DNA of 32,005 nt from Bacteroidales bacterium (GTDB lineage: Bacteria > Bacteroidota > Bacteroidia > Bacteroidales > JACABE01), in the NCBI GenBank assembly GCA_023251515.1, contig JAHEYQ010000054.1:1-32005 (forward strand). The letters are read 5' to 3'. Positions 9,111 through 18,031 of this stretch are shown in pieces; the first letter of the stretch is position 1; every line of letters begins with the position of its first letter. The notes below the pieces were generated by a model. The model saw only the letters and a program-made list of their open reading frames with translations, ran no database searches and was not told the origin of the DNA. Both the position numbers and the translations under genes were made by a program.

Positions 9111-9118
9111 TATTTTTG
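9111..9118 (+). promoter_or_regulatory. -7 box of the toxin-antitoxin operon
   Basis: TATTTTTG matches TAnnTTTG, 15 bases before the antitoxin ATG at 9134, and lies between R1 and the gene. Confidence 0.5.
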
Positions 9119-9133
9119 TAAAAAATTACGATA

Positions 9134-9355
9134 ATGGAAGCAATATTAATACAACCAAAAAATAAATCTGAATTTAATTTTTTATCTACAATGTTAAAAA
9201 AATTAAATGTAAAAACACAAACCATAAATTTAGAAGACGAAACTGACGCTACGGCCTATCTTATATCCAATTCCGAAAACAAAGCCATGCTCGACAAATC
9301 TATTGTTCAGGATAAAAAAGGAGAATATATTATCATAAAAAACAAGGATTTATGA
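9134..9355 (+). CDS. Antitoxin of a YoeB-type toxin-antitoxin pair
   Basis: A 73-residue acidic/lysine-rich protein directly upstream of a YoeB-like toxin, overlapping it by four bases (ATGA at 9352-9355). The order (antitoxin first) and the overlap are typical of type II modules. It does not look like classic YefM/Phd: no Phd-fold N-terminus is evident. It starts MEAILIQPKNKSEFNFLSTM and has a helical lysine-rich part, LKKLNV. It resembles the small DUF2683-like antitoxin-type proteins of Bacteroidota, though that family name is only a guess. It would neutralise the toxin and probably repress its own promoter at 9111. Confidence 0.75.
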   Translation: MEAILIQPKNKSEFNFLSTMLKKLNVKTQTINLEDETDATAYLISNSENKAMLDKSIVQDKKGEYIIIKNKDL

Positions 9356-9609
9356 GAGACTTCCTCTTTACACCCATTGCTTTTGAACAATACAACGAAT
9401 GGCAATCTGAAAACAAACAGATTTTCAATAAACTTAAAAAACTGATAAAAGAAACTGCCAAAAATCCTTATGAAGGCACAGGAAAACCGGAAGCATTAAA
9501 GCACAATTATAAAGGTTACTGGTCGCGTAGAATAACAGACGAACATCGTCTGGTTTATAAAGTAGAAGATCACTTTATTAAAATTATTGCCTGCAAATTC
9601 CATTATTAA
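9352..9609 (+). CDS. yoeB: YoeB/Txe-family mRNA endoribonuclease toxin
   Basis: An 85-residue toxin of the RelE/YoeB superfamily, which cleaves ribosome-bound mRNA at the A site. The family pattern is complete: PYEGTGKPEALK with catalytic Glu47, GYWSRRITDEHRLVYK with Arg66, and the C-terminal CKFHY with His84 and Tyr85 (E. coli YoeB uses Glu46, Arg65, His83). No residue needed for activity appears missing, so it should be functional. It is translationally coupled to the antitoxin by the ATGA overlap. The module sits between two copies of a terminator repeat, which suggests insertion or the potential for deletion by recombination. Confidence 0.93.
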   Translation: MRDFLFTPIAFEQYNEWQSENKQIFNKLKKLIKETAKNPYEGTGKPEALKHNYKGYWSRRITDEHRLVYKVEDHFIKIIACKFHY

Positions 9610-9674
9610 TCCCTTATTTCTCTATTTATTTTACCCTAAATCGTTTACATACTATTAAAGCTGTGATGGTGGCA

Positions 9675-9737
9675 ACTTTAGGTGCTTAATTTCAAGTTTA
9701 TAATAAAACAAAAAGCCTGCATAATTTGCGGGCTTTT
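9675..9737. repeat. 63-bp direct repeat R2, with bidirectional terminator
   Basis: Near-identical copy of R1. The hairpin (9711-9720 with 9728-9737) ends the toxin transcript. On the minus strand it also shows a T-run, so it can end the convergent vWA gene. Confidence 0.9.
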
Positions 9738-9805
9738 TGTTTTTAAAAAACCTTTTTAGTGGGATTGCGACTTAATATCGCACCAATATTTTTTAAAATA
9801 TTTAA

Positions 9806-11803
9806 TTAATGATTTAAGATTACTTTCCCTGAATACCATTTCTGATTATCAAAAAATTTAATGAAATAAATACCAGAACTATACATACTAAGGTCTAATT
9901 CAATACGTGACTGATTTTTAGTAATGTATTTCGATATTAGTTTACCTGAAATATCTGCCAGATATATTTCATTTATATCTCCTTCTATTTCAATTGTTAT
10001 TCTTCCTGAAGTAGGATTGGGATATAATTTAATATCTATTCTTTTTGCCTCAGTCAGATTATCTGTTTTTACTCCATTTTCATTTCCCAATGTATCGTTA
10101 GTTTTGGCTTTAGATACAGTATCAGTTTGATTTAATGAAGGAAAAACTTTTACAACTATTTTGGTTGAATCTTCTTTAATCTTTCTGTTTGCATTTATTA
10201 TTTCATGAGCTATAACCGGACTATTTGTTATAAAAGTAGTATCAGAAATCCCATTGCTGCTTATCTTATAATCACAACCGGGCACATAACAGAACTGATA
10301 AATCAGGCGATTAATCAGATTATTTAATAACTCCACATCATATTCATCGGTATGTGGTTTTGCATGTGCATCACCTATCTGGCTATGATCGGTAAGAAAA
10401 ACATAAGTACCATTTGTTGCAAGAGCTATACTTCGCATCAAATATTCCATGCTTGAAGCATTATTCATGTTTTCAGCACTTGCAATTACCGGAATAATTT
10501 TAATTCCTTTTTCTGCTGCTTTCTGTGTATAGATTTGCAATTTATTTATAACTTCTTGCCTTAGCAGTGGTTGTTCGTCCATTATAAAAAACAATAACCT
10601 TGTTCTTGCATTTTCGCTCCAATTTAAACTGTCAATTGCCGATTTTAATCCTTCTTCTACCAATTCATCTCCTCCACCATCGGCTTGCTGGTTTTTAATA
10701 AAACTGATGGTTTTATTTATATCTGAAGTTAAAGGAGAGGTATTGGTTATATATGAATTGCCATTGCATTTATAAAAAACACTGCCTAAGCTTACTTTTA
10801 TTTTAGTGAAATTTGCTTTGGTTTTATTTATAATGTCGAGTATATCAGATTTAAGAAATTTAATTTCATCTTCCATCGAACCGGTGGCATCTACCACAAA
10901 AGCAATATCAACCTGATCGGGAATATTACAATCTACCGGAATTTTAAAAACATTTATACCCTCATTAAAAAAGTTTGGGTTTTCATAATTATATTCTTTT
11001 CCCTGATAATTTAAATAAAGTTCGTTTTTGCTATTGTATATATTATCATAAATATTAAGCCATAATTCTGCCTTGCCTGAATTATCGGTACGGTTACTCC
11101 AAATAGTTTTCCCTTCAGCAGTTTTTAATACTACCTGTGCATCAACAACTGCATTTCCATTTTTTGATTTTACCATAACCGAATATCTGGTATCGGGTGA
11201 TATTTTCCATTTATTGCGAAATTCTTTTAAATCTGTCTTCTTAATATCCTGCCATAAATTCCATTTACTGAAATCGTTAATTTCAGAAGCTGTTAATTGT
11301 CCGGGTTTAAAATTTTCAATTTTAACGCTCTTACTGTTTTCCTCTTCGAAAACTGAATAATTACTCAAATTACTTGAAGTAACAGTGCTTGAACTATAAG
11401 TTGCATCTTTACTTATCAAAGGAACTTTACAATTAACCACTTCAAAGCATTCAAGAGTTACTGCTGTCTCTTCCATTAGAATATTAAGTATAATTGTATC
11501 ACCCGCTTTAATTTTGATATCTTTAATTATTTTCGGTTTATAACCAATATAACTTACTTTTATATCAAATTTGCCAGATGCAGAAAACTTCAATTTATAA
11601 TTTCCATCAAAATCGGTAACGGCAGCATTTTTTGTATTTGCTACTATAACATTTGCAAAAGGAATAGGCTCTTTGGTATCGGCATCTAATACCTTTCCCT
11701 TAAGGTAAGCAGTTTGTGATTTTACGAAACTAGTTGATAATAAACAGAAAACAAATACAAGCTTTAGTGTATTTAAAATAATTTTATTCCCTTGATTTTT
11801 CAT
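9806..11803 (-). CDS. T9SS-secreted von Willebrand factor A protein with carboxypeptidase-regulatory-like domain
   Basis: A 665-residue exported protein. A signal peptide ends near residue 30 (FVKSQ). Residues 33-112 form a carboxypeptidase-regulatory-like beta-sandwich (LKGKVLDADTKEPIPFANV, TDFDGNYKL). A middle region of about 180 residues is unassigned. The vWA domain begins near 297 with a MIDAS motif VVDATGSM (304-310; DxTxS variant of DxSxS) and runs to about 510. After a Thr/Lys-rich linker the last 80 residues are a type A T9SS sorting domain (KLYPNPTSGRITIEIEGD; ADISGKLI; YSSGIYFIKF). The protein should cross the outer membrane by T9SS and be anchored or released. A metal-dependent adhesion or binding role is inferred from vWA; no ligand is evident. 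Confidence 0.92.
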   Translation of the reverse strand: MKNQGNKIILNTLKLVFVFCLLSTSFVKSQTAYLKGKVLDADTKEPIPFANVIVANTKNAAVTDFDGNYKLKFSASGKFDIKVSYIGYKPKIIKDIKIKAGDTIILNILMEETAVTLECFEVVNCKVPLISKDATYSSSTVTSSNLSNYSVFEEENSKSVKIENFKPGQLTASEINDFSKWNLWQDIKKTDLKEFRNKWKISPDTRYSVMVKSKNGNAVVDAQVVLKTAEGKTIWSNRTDNSGKAELWLNIYDNIYNSKNELYLNYQGKEYNYENPNFFNEGINVFKIPVDCNIPDQVDIAFVVDATGSMEDEIKFLKSDILDIINKTKANFTKIKVSLGSVFYKCNGNSYITNTSPLTSDINKTISFIKNQQADGGGDELVEEGLKSAIDSLNWSENARTRLLFFIMDEQPLLRQEVINKLQIYTQKAAEKGIKIIPVIASAENMNNASSMEYLMRSIALATNGTYVFLTDHSQIGDAHAKPHTDEYDVELLNNLINRLIYQFCYVPGCDYKISSNGISDTTFITNSPVIAHEIINANRKIKEDSTKIVVKVFPSLNQTDTVSKAKTNDTLGNENGVKTDNLTEAKRIDIKLYPNPTSGRITIEIEGDINEIYLADISGKLISKYITKNQSRIELDLSMYSSGIYFIKFFDNQKWYSGKVILNH

Positions 11804-11985
11804 TTTTATAAATATTAAGTTTGTTACTATAATTATTTATAAAAGTAAATATTAAAAATTATTCATTAAAGCAAAACAAGTTAAAGGTTGATGTGAAAAA
11901 GATTAAGGTATAAAACCGTTATTTATATCATGAACTATTATCCAAAAAAACTAAAGAACACAGATTAAGCATGGTTTAAAATCTA

Positions 11986-12013
11986 ACATTAAGTAATTCA
12001 AATTACTTAATGT
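11986..12013 (-). terminator. Perfect 13-bp-arm palindrome after the 422-residue gene
   Basis: ACATTAAGTAATT (11986-11998) and AATTACTTAATGT (12001-12013) are exact reverse complements. It lies 22 bases beyond the stop of the minus-strand gene, so a terminator is likely. The T-run is weak (TTAGATTTTAAA), so an operator for the vWA region is possible. Confidence 0.5.
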
Positions 12014-12034
12014 CTCACACCTGGTATTTTTATA

Positions 12035-13303
12035 TTATCCTTCTTCTATTACCAACATTTCATATTCTTTCAAATACTCTTTATTTTTATTCATCATCTC
12101 TATCATTTTATTAAGGCTGTTTGAGTTTCCTATTCCACTAGAACCTTTTTTATAATATTTATACAGTTCGAGCAGACATTCACAACCTGCCTTCTTCATA
12201 AATACTTGTAATTCTTCATTCTCACTTATATCTGAATTGATAAAACTACTTAATTTATCTATTTTCAGATATTTTATTTCTTCTCTGTTTAATCCGGTAT
12301 ATTTTTCAAGCATAGCTCCTTCGGGAGTTGAACCATTGGTTAAAAACAGAAAAGTCTTTATTACAATCTTGCCATCGGTAATTTCAAAGGGCAAATAACC
12401 CGCTTTTACATCTAAAATATAAAATTCAATCATCATATTTTTATGTATATCATAACACATTTTAAGTTTGAGCAAAAGGGTAGATTGTAAAAGTAACATT
12501 AAACCATAATTATCAAAATAATCCAGCCTTTCCTTCATCCTTTTGATAGCATGCGATTGAATATATACATCATGTGGAATTTGTGCAAAAGTGTTTTGAA
12601 TATTTAAATCGGATGGTTTAATACTTACCCACCTGATATTTGTAAATTCAGAAGGAAAACCAACCCTAAAGACAGGTCTGAATTCTTTGTTAATCTTAAC
12701 ATGGGCTATTTCGTTAACCCATGTTTTTATTGTTATTGAACATTGTATATTCATTATTTTCTTCGTTTCTAATTTTGTATTAAAATCAAAACAAAGATTA
12801 GGCGAATGAAAATCAAAACAGAATTCGGATATTAATTTTAAATACGCTGACAAGGTATCATAGGTTCGGTCAAACATTTTTTTAAAATCGTCAAACACTT
12901 GTAATTCTGCCATTAAAGTTTTTGCAGCTGGGAAATAATCTTCCTCCAGAGTCTTCGAAAAAGAATAAATTGATAAAAATACTGTAAAGAAATCATTTAA
13001 TGTTATTTCCTCTGAGGTTTCCAGTAATTTTATTTTCTTATTCTTGAGGCCATTGTGTATATACTTTTTTATTATTTTTAAACTTTCTATTGATATTCTG
13101 ATATTTTCATCTGTATTTATCAAAAGTGAAAAACTCCTGACATCATAAAATTTATCCAGGGTAGTCTTTGGAATTAATTCATATACTTTTTTACCTGTAG
13201 CTGTATTTATTATCCATTTTGCTTTTTCCAGAAACTCATTTTTCCGTTGAGCCTGCTCTATTTTATGCTGTTGATGTAAATTTGGTTTGCGTTTTTTCGC
13301 CAT
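12035..13303 (-). CDS. Hypothetical protein, 422 residues
   Basis: Not recognised. The start (MAKKRKPNLHQQHKIEQAQR) is strongly basic, with no signal peptide or membrane segment, so a cytoplasmic and possibly nucleic-acid-contacting protein is likely. The middle is helical (KTLMAELQVFDDFKKMF). A more conserved-looking beta-rich core holds HDVYIQSHAIKRMKERLDYF. The segment VKAGYLPFEITDGKIVIKTF follows, then a helical tail with a Ser/Gly/Asn linker (KGSSGIGNSNSLNKM). It starts 37 bases after the stop of the small exported protein and may be co-transcribed with it. No catalytic motif is identified. Confidence 0.75.
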   Translation of the reverse strand: MAKKRKPNLHQQHKIEQAQRKNEFLEKAKWIINTATGKKVYELIPKTTLDKFYDVRSFSLLINTDENIRISIESLKIIKKYIHNGLKNKKIKLLETSEEITLNDFFTVFLSIYSFSKTLEEDYFPAAKTLMAELQVFDDFKKMFDRTYDTLSAYLKLISEFCFDFHSPNLCFDFNTKLETKKIMNIQCSITIKTWVNEIAHVKINKEFRPVFRVGFPSEFTNIRWVSIKPSDLNIQNTFAQIPHDVYIQSHAIKRMKERLDYFDNYGLMLLLQSTLLLKLKMCYDIHKNMMIEFYILDVKAGYLPFEITDGKIVIKTFLFLTNGSTPEGAMLEKYTGLNREEIKYLKIDKLSSFINSDISENEELQVFMKKAGCECLLELYKYYKKGSSGIGNSNSLNKMIEMMNKNKEYLKEYEMLVIEEG

Positions 13304-13340
13304 CTGCTATTTGTATTTCGTATTTTCTCTTTCGCTTTTC

Positions 13341-13823
13341 TCAGAATTTCATCCTCACTCCTATTCCATCGGGTGTATAGCCCAATTCAAAGTTCAGTTT
13401 CTTTACATCGGTTGTTTGCCTTATGCCTTCGTTGTATATTCTTACGGCTTTGTTTACTCGTTTGGAATAACCTATTGCAAAAGGTATTGCAATTAAAACC
13501 AAACCACCTCCGATAGCCGCCAATTCCCATTTGGGTTTTTCTTTGCCATACAAATGAGTTCCGATAGGGTAACCTATTAAAAAACCTCCGGCACACGAAA
13601 AAACATCTGAAAACATTTTATAACCTCCTGCATAACCCATTACTTTATACGCTTCGGGATTATCCTTTATGGTTTTCCGAATTTGTGAAGGAGTTAAATA
13701 TTTCCCATTGTATTTATAGGATTTACCCCAAAATGAATTCTTTATCTCTATACTATCTTTTGCATTTTGCGAAAACAAACTTCCGCTTATTACTATTAAA
13801 ACAATTATTATTATGTTTTTCAT
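13341..13823 (-). CDS. Small exported or membrane-anchored protein of unknown function
   Basis: 160 residues from the ATG at 13821-13823. An earlier ATG at 13862 would overlap the upstream gene and put a polar stretch before the signal sequence. The chosen start gives the signal MKNIIIIVLIVISGSLFSQ. The mature part has an SPxQIRK-like LTPSQIRKTIKDNPEAYK segment. Two glycine-rich hydrophobic stretches follow (GYAGGYKMFSDVFSCAGGFLIG and AAIGGGLVLIAIPFAIGY), suggesting a hairpin in a membrane. The C-terminus GIGVRMKF looks like a terminal beta strand. The layout resembles small Bacteroidota envelope proteins; the function is unknown. Confidence 0.72.
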   Translation of the reverse strand: MKNIIIIVLIVISGSLFSQNAKDSIEIKNSFWGKSYKYNGKYLTPSQIRKTIKDNPEAYKVMGYAGGYKMFSDVFSCAGGFLIGYPIGTHLYGKEKPKWELAAIGGGLVLIAIPFAIGYSKRVNKAVRIYNEGIRQTTDVKKLNFELGYTPDGIGVRMKF

Positions 13824-13849
13824 TTCTTTATGGTTTTTATGGTTGTTAT

Positions 13850-14473
13850 TTAATTGCCGCAATACTCCTCATACAAATCAACAATCCGGCCTACTCCGTA
13901 TTTTTCCAGATCTTCATAATTTACTTTTTTAACGAATTCGGGACATTTTTCACCGTAATACATCTTTAAATAATAATCCAGATTATAATACTTGTATTTT
14001 AACCTGCCGAATGAATCGGGCATAGGTGAAAATAAATGACGTGCATATTTATCTGCTTCATCCATAATATAATAACGATATATATAGCTGATAGCCCTAA
14101 TATTATTTTCTACTATCAATACTTCATACAGATTTATTTTACCTTCTTTCAACAGACGTGCCCAGTGTTTTTTATCACTGATATTGAACTTACTTGGTTT
14201 CAGAAATTTCGGAAAGCTGACATACATCGTATGATAAATAACTTGCTCATTATCCTTATTAGTGATTTCAAACATTTTTACTTCATCAATATTTAGCTTT
14301 TCTTTGTCACCTTTTTCGGTGAGTCTGTATTTCAATACATCCTTATTCCCGTCAGGAACTTCAATATAAGCTTTAAAAGTTTTTTCATTATTAAGCGTTA
14401 TTATTCCTTTAAAATACTGAGCCATCAATACAAAAGGCATCAAAAGCATCATTAAAATAATTGTTTTCTTCAT
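13850..14473 (-). CDS. Exported protein of unknown function, 207 residues
   Basis: Begins with a signal peptide (MKKTIILMMLLMPFVLMAQ, cleavage before Y or after A). The mature part starts with beta-strand repeats (FKGIITLNNEKTFKAYIEVP; VLKYRLTEKGDKEKLNIDEV) of the kind seen in periplasmic Bacteroidota proteins. A Tyr-rich helical tail follows (YKYYNLDYYLKMYYGEKCPEF; YGVGRIVDLYEEYCGN). No catalytic motif is recognised. It lies 17 bases downstream of the restriction-modification gene and 26 bases before the next small exported protein, so all three could share a transcript. Nothing in its content suggests a defence role. Confidence 0.75.
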   Translation of the reverse strand: MKKTIILMMLLMPFVLMAQYFKGIITLNNEKTFKAYIEVPDGNKDVLKYRLTEKGDKEKLNIDEVKMFEITNKDNEQVIYHTMYVSFPKFLKPSKFNISDKKHWARLLKEGKINLYEVLIVENNIRAISYIYRYYIMDEADKYARHLFSPMPDSFGRLKYKYYNLDYYLKMYYGEKCPEFVKKVNYEDLEKYGVGRIVDLYEEYCGN

Positions 14474-14490
14474 TTTTATTGATTGTTTAT

Positions 14491-17379
14491 TTATTTTTTA
14501 AGCTTTTTTATTTTTTTCTTTTCCCTCTCATTTGCAAATATTCCTGCTGTATATTTTTCGTAAAGTTCAAACAAAAACTCCATACGATTGGTATCATTTA
14601 TAAATGCTTGCGGACGGTAAGCCAGATCAACTGCTTTATCTAACTCATTGTGTGCCTTTACCAATGCTGGTGGCATTGTCAAAGAATCGTAAAGTACAGC
14701 AAGTGAAGTATCTGGAAATAGCAATCTTACATCCAATACTTTTTGTGCTTTTTCCTCTATAGCCTTTATTTGATTTTCAGTTGGATTTTCTGGCCAAGGA
14801 AAGTTATTGTAAACAATATCTTTTGAGTAACGAAAATCACTTTTTAAACGACCACAAATGTATTTTACCCATGCCATATGCATAATAGAAGTTATTATAC
14901 CAAAATTGTATAGTTTATTAGTTTCAATGAAACGAATTGAATCTGAAGGTATAAATTCCGCTGAAAACCAACATATAGGTATATATCTTCTATTTTCACT
15001 TGATGTTTTGGGAATTGCAATATACAATTCTGGATTATTTAAGTCTCTAAACTGATGAGATCTTTCTGCTAATTTATGTGTTCCTCTATCTTTGGCAGCT
15101 AATCTCGCTTTTTTCACAAGACTTACCTTTTCCATGACTAATTTCATCTGACTTAATTCATTTGGAGTTATATCTTTAAGCCAAAGACAGTAACGAATGT
15201 CATTATTTATTAACTCTTTGCCGCCAATTAATTTTTTAAACCATTTTACAGAGTTTGTTTCTTTTAAAATAAATTCATCCTTTTCTTTCTCAGAAAAAAT
15301 TAAATATCCACTATCATAAGATACATTTCCAGCGCACATTTCAGGAACATTACAAAGAGGATTTGAACGCTTATTAATCAATATATCTTTTGCATCAACC
15401 AAATACGGATTTATATTTTTTGCTTTTATCTCATGGGCTACACCTTTTATATCTTCATACTCAAAAATCAGCTTATTATTGGTATCAAAATTGGCAAAAC
15501 CGATAATTACACAATAAACGGCTGCATTTCCTTTGGCTTCGTTGCTCCACTTAAAAGTTCTGTGGGCAAAATGAATTTTGATATTGTATTTGTTCAACAT
15601 TTGCCCCCACAAAATACTGGTTTGCTCACCCTGAACAATAGAATTGGTTGAAACAAAGGCAACTTTGGTTTTTGTAGACTGAATATATTTTGCAGCTTTT
15701 ACATACCATGCAGTTACATAATCCAAAACACCTGCTCCCTGAATATTTTCAAATTCTTTAACTACCGAATCCCGTTGAGTTTGTGTCATCATCTTTGAAC
15801 CTATAAAAGGTGGATTCCCTAAAATATAATCAAATTTTATTTCTGTATTTTGTTCGGGTTTACCTCCTTTATGTATTTCATAAGTTTCTGTTTGAACATT
15901 TATTGATTTATATTCATTAACAGGTTCATTAACTAAATAAATATTTGCATGCTTTGTTATGATATCAATTGTATTAACAGGATTCAACAAACTCTGCCAA
16001 TCTGTTTGCAAGGCATCATTATTTATAATTATTGCTGCCTTTTTCAAAGGCAATCGTGTAAAATACTGCCCGAATTCATTGCTTATCATCATATTCATCT
16101 GATGATCGATGAGCCACATGGCTACTTCGGCAATACGTGAAGGAAATTCTTCATACTCTATACCATAAAACTGATCAACATCCAGCCAGATAATACTGCC
16201 AATATCTAATACCTGCTGACCATGTTTATATAAATTCCTTAATATCTCAAGTTCAAGCAAACGCAGTTCGCGGTAAGTTATTACAAGGAAATTACCACAA
16301 CCACAAGCAGGATCTAAGAATTTTAATGTACTTAAGCGTTTGTGGAATTCAGGAAGTTTATTCTTATTCCCTTTTATGGTTTCAAATTCTTTCCAGAGAT
16401 TATCTAGAAATAGCGGTTTTATTAGTTTTAATATATTCGATTCGCTGGTGTAATGTGCTCCCAGATTGCGGCGTTCTTTCGGATTCATCACACTTTGAAA
16501 CATAGAGCCAAATATGGCAGGCGATATTTTACTCCAATCTATATAATTGCATTCTAATAATGCTTTACGCATCTTACTATCGAAACTTGCCATTGGCAAT
16601 ATTTCATCAAACAATTTGCCATTTACATAAGGAAAATCAGCCAATTGCTCATCCAAATTTTTATATCGTTTATCATAGGGTGTATTTAATACCTGAAACA
16701 ATTCCTGTAATCTGGATGCCAAATCGCTGCCATCTTCATTGGTTCGTTGTTCAATGAATTCCTGAAACTGATTTTTATTAAAGATAGTAGTATCATCAGC
16801 AAATAAGCAAAATAAAATACGAACCAGATAAACCTCCAAAGGATGCCCTTCATATCCGATATCTTTTAAATTGTCGTGCAGCTTGCCCATCAATTCGGCT
16901 GCTTTTATATTGGCAGGGTCTTGCTCTTTATAGGTTCTTTTCTGATAACCTATAAGATAAGCAAAATGTTGTACATTATTTACCAGTTCATTTAGTTTAA
17001 ACTCATGCAATTCATCATCTTCCAAATCGTATAATTTAAAGTAATTAAAATCGGAAATTAGAATATATCTAGGCAGTTCATGTTCTTTTAAACCATGCAA
17101 ATAATCTTTGGCTTGCTGATAGGCTTTGTCGAGATTTTTGCCACGGCTTTTCATCTCTATTAAAATATTGCCTTTCCATAGCAAATCAATATAACCTTCT
17201 TTATCGTCCAGTTTTTTTACCCTGTGTTCAAAATTTGCTACTCTTTTACGGCTTATGCCAAAAACATTAAAGAACTCATGAAGAAATGGTTTGGCATCAG
17301 CATCTTCATTGCTTGTACCTTCCCATTCTTTTGAAAAACTTAATGCCCTATCTTTTATTTCATTCCAGCTTAGTGCCAT
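14491..17379 (-). CDS. MmeI-like (type IIL/IIG) single-chain restriction-modification enzyme
   Basis: A 962-residue protein joining nuclease and DNA methyltransferase. The N-terminal PD-(D/E)XK nuclease has GYIDLLWKGNILIEMKSRGK, with Asp65 and Glu75-x-Lys77. A helical connector carries RRNLGAHYTSE (304-313). The N6-adenine gamma-type methyltransferase has SAM motif I LDPACGCGNF (355-364) and catalytic NPPF (522-525, LGNPPFIGSK). A target-recognition region follows (about 650-850). The C-terminal helical domain carries LYDSLTMPPALVKAHNELDK, typical of MmeI relatives. All key residues are present, so activity is plausible. Such enzymes methylate one strand of an asymmetric site and cut at a distance; the target cannot be predicted here. 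It lies 47 bases behind the HNH gene, yet looks less AT-rich than the four-gene cassette. Confidence 0.93.
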   Translation of the reverse strand: MALSWNEIKDRALSFSKEWEGTSNEDADAKPFLHEFFNVFGISRKRVANFEHRVKKLDDKEGYIDLLWKGNILIEMKSRGKNLDKAYQQAKDYLHGLKEHELPRYILISDFNYFKLYDLEDDELHEFKLNELVNNVQHFAYLIGYQKRTYKEQDPANIKAAELMGKLHDNLKDIGYEGHPLEVYLVRILFCLFADDTTIFNKNQFQEFIEQRTNEDGSDLASRLQELFQVLNTPYDKRYKNLDEQLADFPYVNGKLFDEILPMASFDSKMRKALLECNYIDWSKISPAIFGSMFQSVMNPKERRNLGAHYTSESNILKLIKPLFLDNLWKEFETIKGNKNKLPEFHKRLSTLKFLDPACGCGNFLVITYRELRLLELEILRNLYKHGQQVLDIGSIIWLDVDQFYGIEYEEFPSRIAEVAMWLIDHQMNMMISNEFGQYFTRLPLKKAAIIINNDALQTDWQSLLNPVNTIDIITKHANIYLVNEPVNEYKSINVQTETYEIHKGGKPEQNTEIKFDYILGNPPFIGSKMMTQTQRDSVVKEFENIQGAGVLDYVTAWYVKAAKYIQSTKTKVAFVSTNSIVQGEQTSILWGQMLNKYNIKIHFAHRTFKWSNEAKGNAAVYCVIIGFANFDTNNKLIFEYEDIKGVAHEIKAKNINPYLVDAKDILINKRSNPLCNVPEMCAGNVSYDSGYLIFSEKEKDEFILKETNSVKWFKKLIGGKELINNDIRYCLWLKDITPNELSQMKLVMEKVSLVKKARLAAKDRGTHKLAERSHQFRDLNNPELYIAIPKTSSENRRYIPICWFSAEFIPSDSIRFIETNKLYNFGIITSIMHMAWVKYICGRLKSDFRYSKDIVYNNFPWPENPTENQIKAIEEKAQKVLDVRLLFPDTSLAVLYDSLTMPPALVKAHNELDKAVDLAYRPQAFINDTNRMEFLFELYEKYTAGIFANEREKKKIKKLKK

Positions 17380-17426
17380 TTGTGTTATTATTAATTTTAG
17401 TAGGCTAATTTACGAATATTTTATTA

Positions 17427-18029
17427 TTAATTATTTTTTCTCTTATATCCCGATATTTCACTTATTAATTTTTCTAAATCTATTGGAATAGGTTTGTTTT
17501 TTTGATCTTGAACTCTTTGAAATATTAATAAATATTGATAACTATCCCAACCAAAAGTATCAATTGTAAACATCCCTTTTGGAGTGCATTTTTTATAATC
17601 ATATACAACCTGACCATCCATTAAGTAAACAAAATGTTCTTTAACATTATCAAGATATGGATGTACAATTTTAAATTCACATTTTTCATATCTTTCATGT
17701 TCATATAAAACTGTATCTTCATCATGTTTTTTTGATGATCCATTGCAATAAGCACATGCTATAACAAGATTTAATGGTTCAAAACCATATTGTTTATATT
17801 TACTTTTGTCAGCAATATGTTCTATTTGTGGACCTAACCAAATAAGTTGTTGTTCACAATAAACGCATTTACATTCTTGTTTTTTTAATGTATGTTTTGA
17901 TATTTTGTTTTTTATGGTAATAGTTTTGTTTTTTTGATCTTCCCATGCATAATCTAAAATGATATTTTTAATATGCTCTAGTTCATCACCATCATAAACA
18001 ATTGCATCTTTTTTTGATAATTGTAACAT
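17427..18029 (-). CDS. HNH endonuclease, PtuB-like
   Basis: A 200-residue HNH nuclease. The zinc/catalytic core is visible: Cys55-x-x-Cys58 (CVYC), the IEHIADKSKY segment with His71, Asn87 in FEPLNLVIAC, and Cys92-x-x-Cys95-Asn-Gly (CAYCNGSS). This matches the HNH proteins paired with ATPases in Septu (PtuB) and in retron systems, which have IEHxxPKS and CxxCN. Its start lies 2 bases after the stop of the PtuA-like ATPase, so the two are translationally linked. In the family it cuts DNA or tRNA once the ATPase complex is triggered; the target here is unknown. The C-terminal 90 residues carry no recognised motif. Confidence 0.88.
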   Translation of the reverse strand: MLQLSKKDAIVYDGDELEHIKNIILDYAWEDQKNKTITIKNKISKHTLKKQECKCVYCEQQLIWLGPQIEHIADKSKYKQYGFEPLNLVIACAYCNGSSKKHDEDTVLYEHERYEKCEFKIVHPYLDNVKEHFVYLMDGQVVYDYKKCTPKGMFTIDTFGWDSYQYLLIFQRVQDQKNKPIPIDLEKLISEISGYKRKNN

Positions 18030-18031
18030 AT

